A DNA stretch of 47,596 nucleotides from Thermodesulfobacteriota bacterium. GTDB taxonomy: Bacteria; Desulfobacterota; Syntrophorhabdia; Syntrophorhabdales; JANXAF01. The notes beneath the pieces are model-generated. The model did not search any database. It saw only the letters and a program-made list of their open reading frames with translations, and had not been told where the DNA came from. The stretch lies in assembly GCA_025062045.1 (NCBI GenBank), contig JANXAF010000012.1:1-47596 (forward strand), in the 5' to 3' direction. Numbering within the stretch: position 1 is the stretch's first letter; each line of letters begins with the position of its first letter. Shown in pieces: positions 44,611 through 47,596 of this stretch. The translations under genes were made by a program, and so were the position numbers.

Positions 44611-45510
44611 GTGGAAGACGAGATTCGTGAACTAGTAAAAAACAAAGAAAGACTCGAACTAGTCATATCGGAAGAAAAAGAGCTCTCCGAAGTAAGAAGG
44701 AAACTATTGGAAAAAAGTCTTAAGGAAATGGAAGAGCTTTATGCCTCACTCAAAGAAAAACTTGAAGATTTAAAGCAAAAAGATTTGAAAATAAGGGAAA
44801 TCGCTGAGAAACTTGAAAGAGCGAACAAGCTCTCTCTTATGGGAGAAATAACCGGGGCCATAGCGCATCAGATAAAAAATCCTCTTATCGCAATCCAAGG
44901 CTTCGCAAAAAGAATCCAGGATACCGAAAACTTGGACAAAATCAAATCCTACGCGAAGATCATACTGGAGTCCGCAGAAAAGCTAACGGAGGTTCTATCA
45001 AGACTTTTAGAATTTTCGCGAATGGAGAACCCAAAGAAAGAATGGATAAACATCAATCGGTTAATTTTGGACACACTTGGATTTTTTGAACACCATCTTA
45101 CACGGTTTAAAAAAATCGAACTTAATCTCGAACTTGCTGAAAACCTTCCGGATCTACATGTCGACAAGATTCATATCCAACAGGTTCTTGCAAATCTTCT
45201 AGTGAATGCGGCTCAGGCTATGCCGGATGGAGGGCCTATAGTTATAAAGACCGGTAAGGACGATGAAGGTGTTTACTTTGCCGTGATTGACAGGGGCAAA
45301 GGAATTCCGGAAGAGGTGCGAGATAAGTTATTTGAACCTTTTTACACCACTAAGCCCAAAAACGAGGGTACCGGTTTAGGTCTTGCTATCTGCAAAAGGC
45401 TTGTGGAGGCAAATGGGGGCCGAATAAGTTTTGAGACCGAAGAAGGCCGCGGTACTAAATTTTTCGTTCATTTCCCTGTGGGTCAGAACTCAAACTCCAT
45501 ACCGTCGTAA
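44611..45510 (+). CDS. Soluble sensor histidine kinase
   Basis: This 299-residue cytoplasmic kinase has no membrane segment. A charged coiled coil (about 10-72) leads to the HisKA domain with phospho-acceptor His86 in AHQIKNPL and the HATPase_c domain: N-box Asn199 in LLVNAAQAM, DRGKGIPEE (227-235), FEPFYTTK and GTGLGLAI (253-260). The start is GTG 44611. No response regulator is adjacent. It follows the V4R gene, so the sensor and kinase may form a split sensory unit. Its last 28 nt overlap the 3' end of the convergent MBL gene. Confidence 0.92.
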   Translation: MEDEIRELVKNKERLELVISEEKELSEVRRKLLEKSLKEMEELYASLKEKLEDLKQKDLKIREIAEKLERANKLSLMGEITGAIAHQIKNPLIAIQGFAKRIQDTENLDKIKSYAKIILESAEKLTEVLSRLLEFSRMENPKKEWININRLILDTLGFFEHHLTRFKKIELNLELAENLPDLHVDKIHIQQVLANLLVNAAQAMPDGGPIVIKTGKDDEGVYFAVIDRGKGIPEEVRDKLFEPFYTTKPKNEGTGLGLAICKRLVEANGGRISFETEEGRGTKFFVHFPVGQNSNSIPS

Positions 45511-46250
45511 GCAGCTATCACTTCAATTCCTGTTGCTCTTTTTACTTCTTCCGCAATAGTGTGCGGTTTTTGTCGGATAAGACTCATTCCGAAATGCGTC
45601 ATAATTGCTGTCTTTGGCCTGATTTTTTCTATGAGTCTTTTGAAGTCCTCTACGGATAAATGATCAATTTCCTCGTTCTTTTCTATAGGCTTTAGCCTTA
45701 AAACATTTACAATAAGGACATCGCAGCTGTAATACTGGGGTAGGTCTTCGAAGTATTTAGTATCGGAAACTAAACCGATTTTTACACCCAAATCGAACAA
45801 AAGACCATACGTTTCGACAGGATGAATGTGTCTTACGGGTGTAGTAAGAACGATATCCGCAATCCGGTAGGTCTTCCCTTCTTCCATGATTTCAACTCTT
45901 TCAAGTTTCTTTGAAAAACTTGAAAAAATTACAGGTTCGCCGATGATGGCGTCCTTTGGGCACAAAAGAACGCCCCTCTTTCTGAATCCTCCTTCCGTCA
46001 TAGCTTCAATTAGGACATTTGCATCGCTTGAGTGGTCTAGGTGTCTATGTGTCAAGATAAGACCGTCCAGTTGCTCAGGTTCCAAATTCTTTTTCGAAGC
46101 CCTTATTTTGACGATTGCGCCAGGACCAGGATCTATATAAACGTTCGTGTTTTTGTAATTTAACCAGAGCCCTGCTGTGGCCCGAAGCTGTTTTGAAAGT
46201 ACAAATCTTGCGCCTCCAGTTCCTAAAAATTTTATAAAACCATCAGCCAT
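45483..46250 (-). CDS. MBL-fold hydrolase (RNase Z/PhnP-like)
   Basis: This 255-residue metallo-beta-lactamase-fold protein begins GFIKFLGTGGARF, the start found in RNase Z, PhnP and related phosphodiesterases. The metal motif HRHLDH (68-73) is followed by a His in RHIHPVET, the Asp in LVSDTKYF and a His in MTHFGMS. It is a likely phosphodiesterase; specific substrate unknown. It has its own consensus promoter on the minus strand. Confidence 0.85.
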   Translation of the reverse strand: MADGFIKFLGTGGARFVLSKQLRATAGLWLNYKNTNVYIDPGPGAIVKIRASKKNLEPEQLDGLILTHRHLDHSSDANVLIEAMTEGGFRKRGVLLCPKDAIIGEPVIFSSFSKKLERVEIMEEGKTYRIADIVLTTPVRHIHPVETYGLLFDLGVKIGLVSDTKYFEDLPQYYSCDVLIVNVLRLKPIEKNEEIDHLSVEDFKRLIEKIRPKTAIMTHFGMSLIRQKPHTIAEEVKRATGIEVIAAYDGMEFEF

Positions 46251-46279
46251 TTGATTTTAAGCCCGCAAAATGTTAGTCG

Positions 46280-46309
46280 ATTATACGAAGAGCAAAGAGA
46301 GGTTGTCAA
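46280..46309 (-). promoter_or_regulatory. Consensus promoter of the MBL gene
   Basis: On the minus strand a perfect TTGACA (46309-46304) and a perfect TATAAT (46285-46280) are separated by 18 bp. Transcription would begin near 46273, with a leader of about 23 nt. The -35 lies within 4 bp of the ogt start codon on the other strand. Confidence 0.8.
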
Positions 46310-46312
46310 TCA

Positions 46313-46819
46313 TTGGTAATAAGTTACGCTATCTACCCCACATCCCTTTGTAACATAGCTCTTTTAGCGATGGATGGGAAACTTTTTGAGCTTCGCCTAG
46401 TTGAAGAGGAGGAGATGGTGATAAAGAAACTTATTCTTTCGCGCTTTCCGGATGCGTATGAGGATGAAGCTCAATTTAAAGTTTTACGCATTCTTCTTGA
46501 AAGGTATTTCAGGGGGGAAAACGTGGGTTTTGATGTGGATGTGGTCTTCCCCTCTTCAACACCCTTCGAAAAGAAAGTTTTTCTTGAAACGAGAACGATC
46601 CCTTATGGTGAGACTCGTACGTACGGGTGGCTTGCAGAAAAGATAGGATACAGAAACGCATCAAGGGCGGTGGGACAAGCTCTGAGAAGGAATCCCATCC
46701 CTCTTATTATCCCTTGCCACAGGGTCATCCAAAAAGACGGAAGATTGGGTGGGTTCTCTTGCGGGGTTCATATAAAGAGACGACTTCTCGAGCTGGAAGG
46801 AATAAAGCTAGAAAAATGA
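46313..46819 (+). CDS. ogt: Methylated-DNA-[protein]-cysteine S-methyltransferase
   Basis: Ogt repairs O6-alkylguanine by moving the alkyl group to its own cysteine. The 168-residue protein has the active-site motif PCHRV (Cys135), the helix-turn-helix RNASRAVGQALRRNP with the Arg finger, and YGETRTYG before it. The N-terminal domain is present, as in Ogt. The start is TTG 46313 with AGAGAGG about 10 nt upstream; no upstream ATG exists in frame. The last 12 nt overlap the 3' end of the transglutaminase gene. Confidence 0.93.
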   Translation: MVISYAIYPTSLCNIALLAMDGKLFELRLVEEEEMVIKKLILSRFPDAYEDEAQFKVLRILLERYFRGENVGFDVDVVFPSSTPFEKKVFLETRTIPYGETRTYGWLAEKIGYRNASRAVGQALRRNPIPLIIPCHRVIQKDGRLGGFSCGVHIKRRLLELEGIKLEK

Positions 46820-47512
46820 AACGAAAGATTCGACCTCTTTCTCGAATGGTTCTCTTATATAACCCTTTTCCAGGTATGTTTTAATCCATAGATCCACTCT
46901 TTCACTACCGTAAGCTTTTTTGAACCCTTCCACTATCCTTTCTACGGGAATATCCGAATAAACTCCTAAAAATTCGACGTATTCCATGAATTTCTTCTGT
47001 TCCAGATTGTAAGGCTGAAATATGGCGTCATTTCTTCCGTCGAATTCTAGAGGGGGAACTCTAAATTTCTCGCAGAGTTCTTTGTTAAAAGCAGGGGTTG
47101 CTTTTACCCAAATACCATTAAGGTAGAATTCGACGTACGCATGGTACGGAAACAAGTCACTACCTAAGAACTCTATAAGCTGCGGTGTGGCTAAGTGGTT
47201 TCTCACAGTGGCGAAACCTACCCTCGTTGGGATGTTACTGGCTCTTGAAAGAGCACAGAGAAGGGAGGCTTTAGGGATGCAGAATCCCCTTTTCCTTTTA
47301 AGCACGATACTAGCTTTGTAGTGTTCCGGAAGAAAAAAGGGTGTGTATGGGTCGTAAATTATGGTATCTCTTACGTAGAGGAACAGTTTTTTCGCAATCT
47401 CGACAGGATCCTTTAAATTCCCTTTTATTTTTTGTGATGTCTCTACTATTAGTGGGTTATTTGAATCTATGATTTCTGTGGGTTTTAGATAAATTTCGAG
47501 ATCTTTTTCCAA
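46808..47512 (-). CDS. Transglutaminase-like cysteine protease-fold protein
   Basis: This 234-residue protein has a transglutaminase-like core: Cys78 in KRGFCIPKASLL, His124 in FPYHAYVEF and the WVKATPAFN segment where the third catalytic residue is expected (Asp in classical members, not obvious here). The KATPAFNKELC and PLEFDGRND stretches are, as far as I recall, typical of this bacterial subfamily. It has no signal peptide, so it should be cytoplasmic. The start lies 7 nt after the stop of the decarboxylase beta gene, so it is in the same operon. Substrate unknown. Confidence 0.83.
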   Translation of the reverse strand: MEKDLEIYLKPTEIIDSNNPLIVETSQKIKGNLKDPVEIAKKLFLYVRDTIIYDPYTPFFLPEHYKASIVLKRKRGFCIPKASLLCALSRASNIPTRVGFATVRNHLATPQLIEFLGSDLFPYHAYVEFYLNGIWVKATPAFNKELCEKFRVPPLEFDGRNDAIFQPYNLEQKKFMEYVEFLGVYSDIPVERIVEGFKKAYGSERVDLWIKTYLEKGYIREPFEKEVESFVSFF

Positions 47513-47519
47513 CTTTCCC

Positions 47520-47596
47520 TCACTTAAGCAACGTCAAAAATGCTCCTGCTGCAACAGCTGTTCCTATGACACCTGCCACATTGGGACCCATGGCGT
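47520..47596 (-). CDS. oadB: Na+-translocating decarboxylase beta subunit, C-terminal fragment
   Basis: Only the last 25 codons are in the window. The reading frame ends AMGPNVAGVIGTAVAAGAFL followed by a short tail and TGA. This is the C-terminus of the OadB/GcdB/MmdB family, the membrane subunit that couples decarboxylation of oxaloacetate, glutaconyl-CoA or methylmalonyl-CoA to Na+ export. Which complex it belongs to cannot be decided. It is upstream of, and close to, the transglutaminase gene. Confidence 0.75.
   Translation of the reverse strand, partial: AMGPNVAGVIGTAVAAGAFLTLLK

Overview
The window looks like chromosome of an anaerobic, Gram-negative (diderm) bacterium, most likely of the Desulfobacterota/Nitrospirota type (former Deltaproteobacteria and relatives). 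This is inferred from gene content, not from a database match. Pointers are Tol-Pal, a LapB-type LPS regulator, type IV pili with PilY1 and minor pilins, the order rplU-rpmA-obg-proB-proA-nadD-rsfS, an archaeal-type phosphoglycerate mutase (ApgM), and the tail of a Na+-pumping decarboxylase beta subunit. The DNA is moderately A+T-rich, genes are packed tightly, and GTG/TTG starts are common. I recognised no rRNA, tRNA, CRISPR array, insertion sequence or prophage gene.

Layout. 1-4376: a promoter-driven pair (MBL-fold hydrolase and an exported histone-deacetylase-like protein), a glycine-zipper lipoprotein and, on the minus strand, an exported TPR protein. 4503-20505: a near-consensus promoter followed by 17 plus-strand genes with overlaps or very short gaps: rplU, rpmA, obg, proB, proA, nadD, rsfS, a DksA-like zinc-finger gene, a LapA-LapB fusion, apgM, comF, an AsmA-like gene, a DUF2520 oxidoreductase-like gene, a sirtuin, tolB, pal and cpoB. 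The unit runs from ribosome assembly through proline/NAD synthesis to envelope maintenance.

20511-30426: a surface-glycan locus. A seven-gene minus-strand operon (GT2, SDR epimerase with an unusual YxxxN site, DegT aminotransferase, two GT4, an ArnT-like GT39/83 membrane transferase, a PPC/DUF296 protein) is divergent from ugd and a UDP-glucuronate decarboxylase gene whose C-terminus is frameshifted. The two promoters face each other with overlapping -35 boxes. 30429-33826: a compact serine operon (class V aminotransferase, SerA, HAD phosphatase).

33909-42011: type IV pilus locus on the minus strand. pilA has its own good promoter and an intrinsic terminator, then pilD, a small exported protein, pilY1, fimT, pilV, pilW and pilX. 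42018-47596: radical SAM/B12-type protein, SuhB, a V4R-domain protein next to a soluble histidine kinase (a possible split sensor), a second MBL hydrolase with perfect consensus promoter hexamers, Ogt, a transglutaminase-like protein, and the C-terminus of an OadB-like decarboxylase beta subunit at the window edge.

I see no obvious wholly new multi-gene system. The strongest leads are the exported HDAC-like enzyme, the fused LapA-LapB, the V4R/kinase pair, the YxxxN epimerase, the UXS frameshift explainable by loss of a 7-bp repeat, and the regulatory architecture around pilA and ugd.
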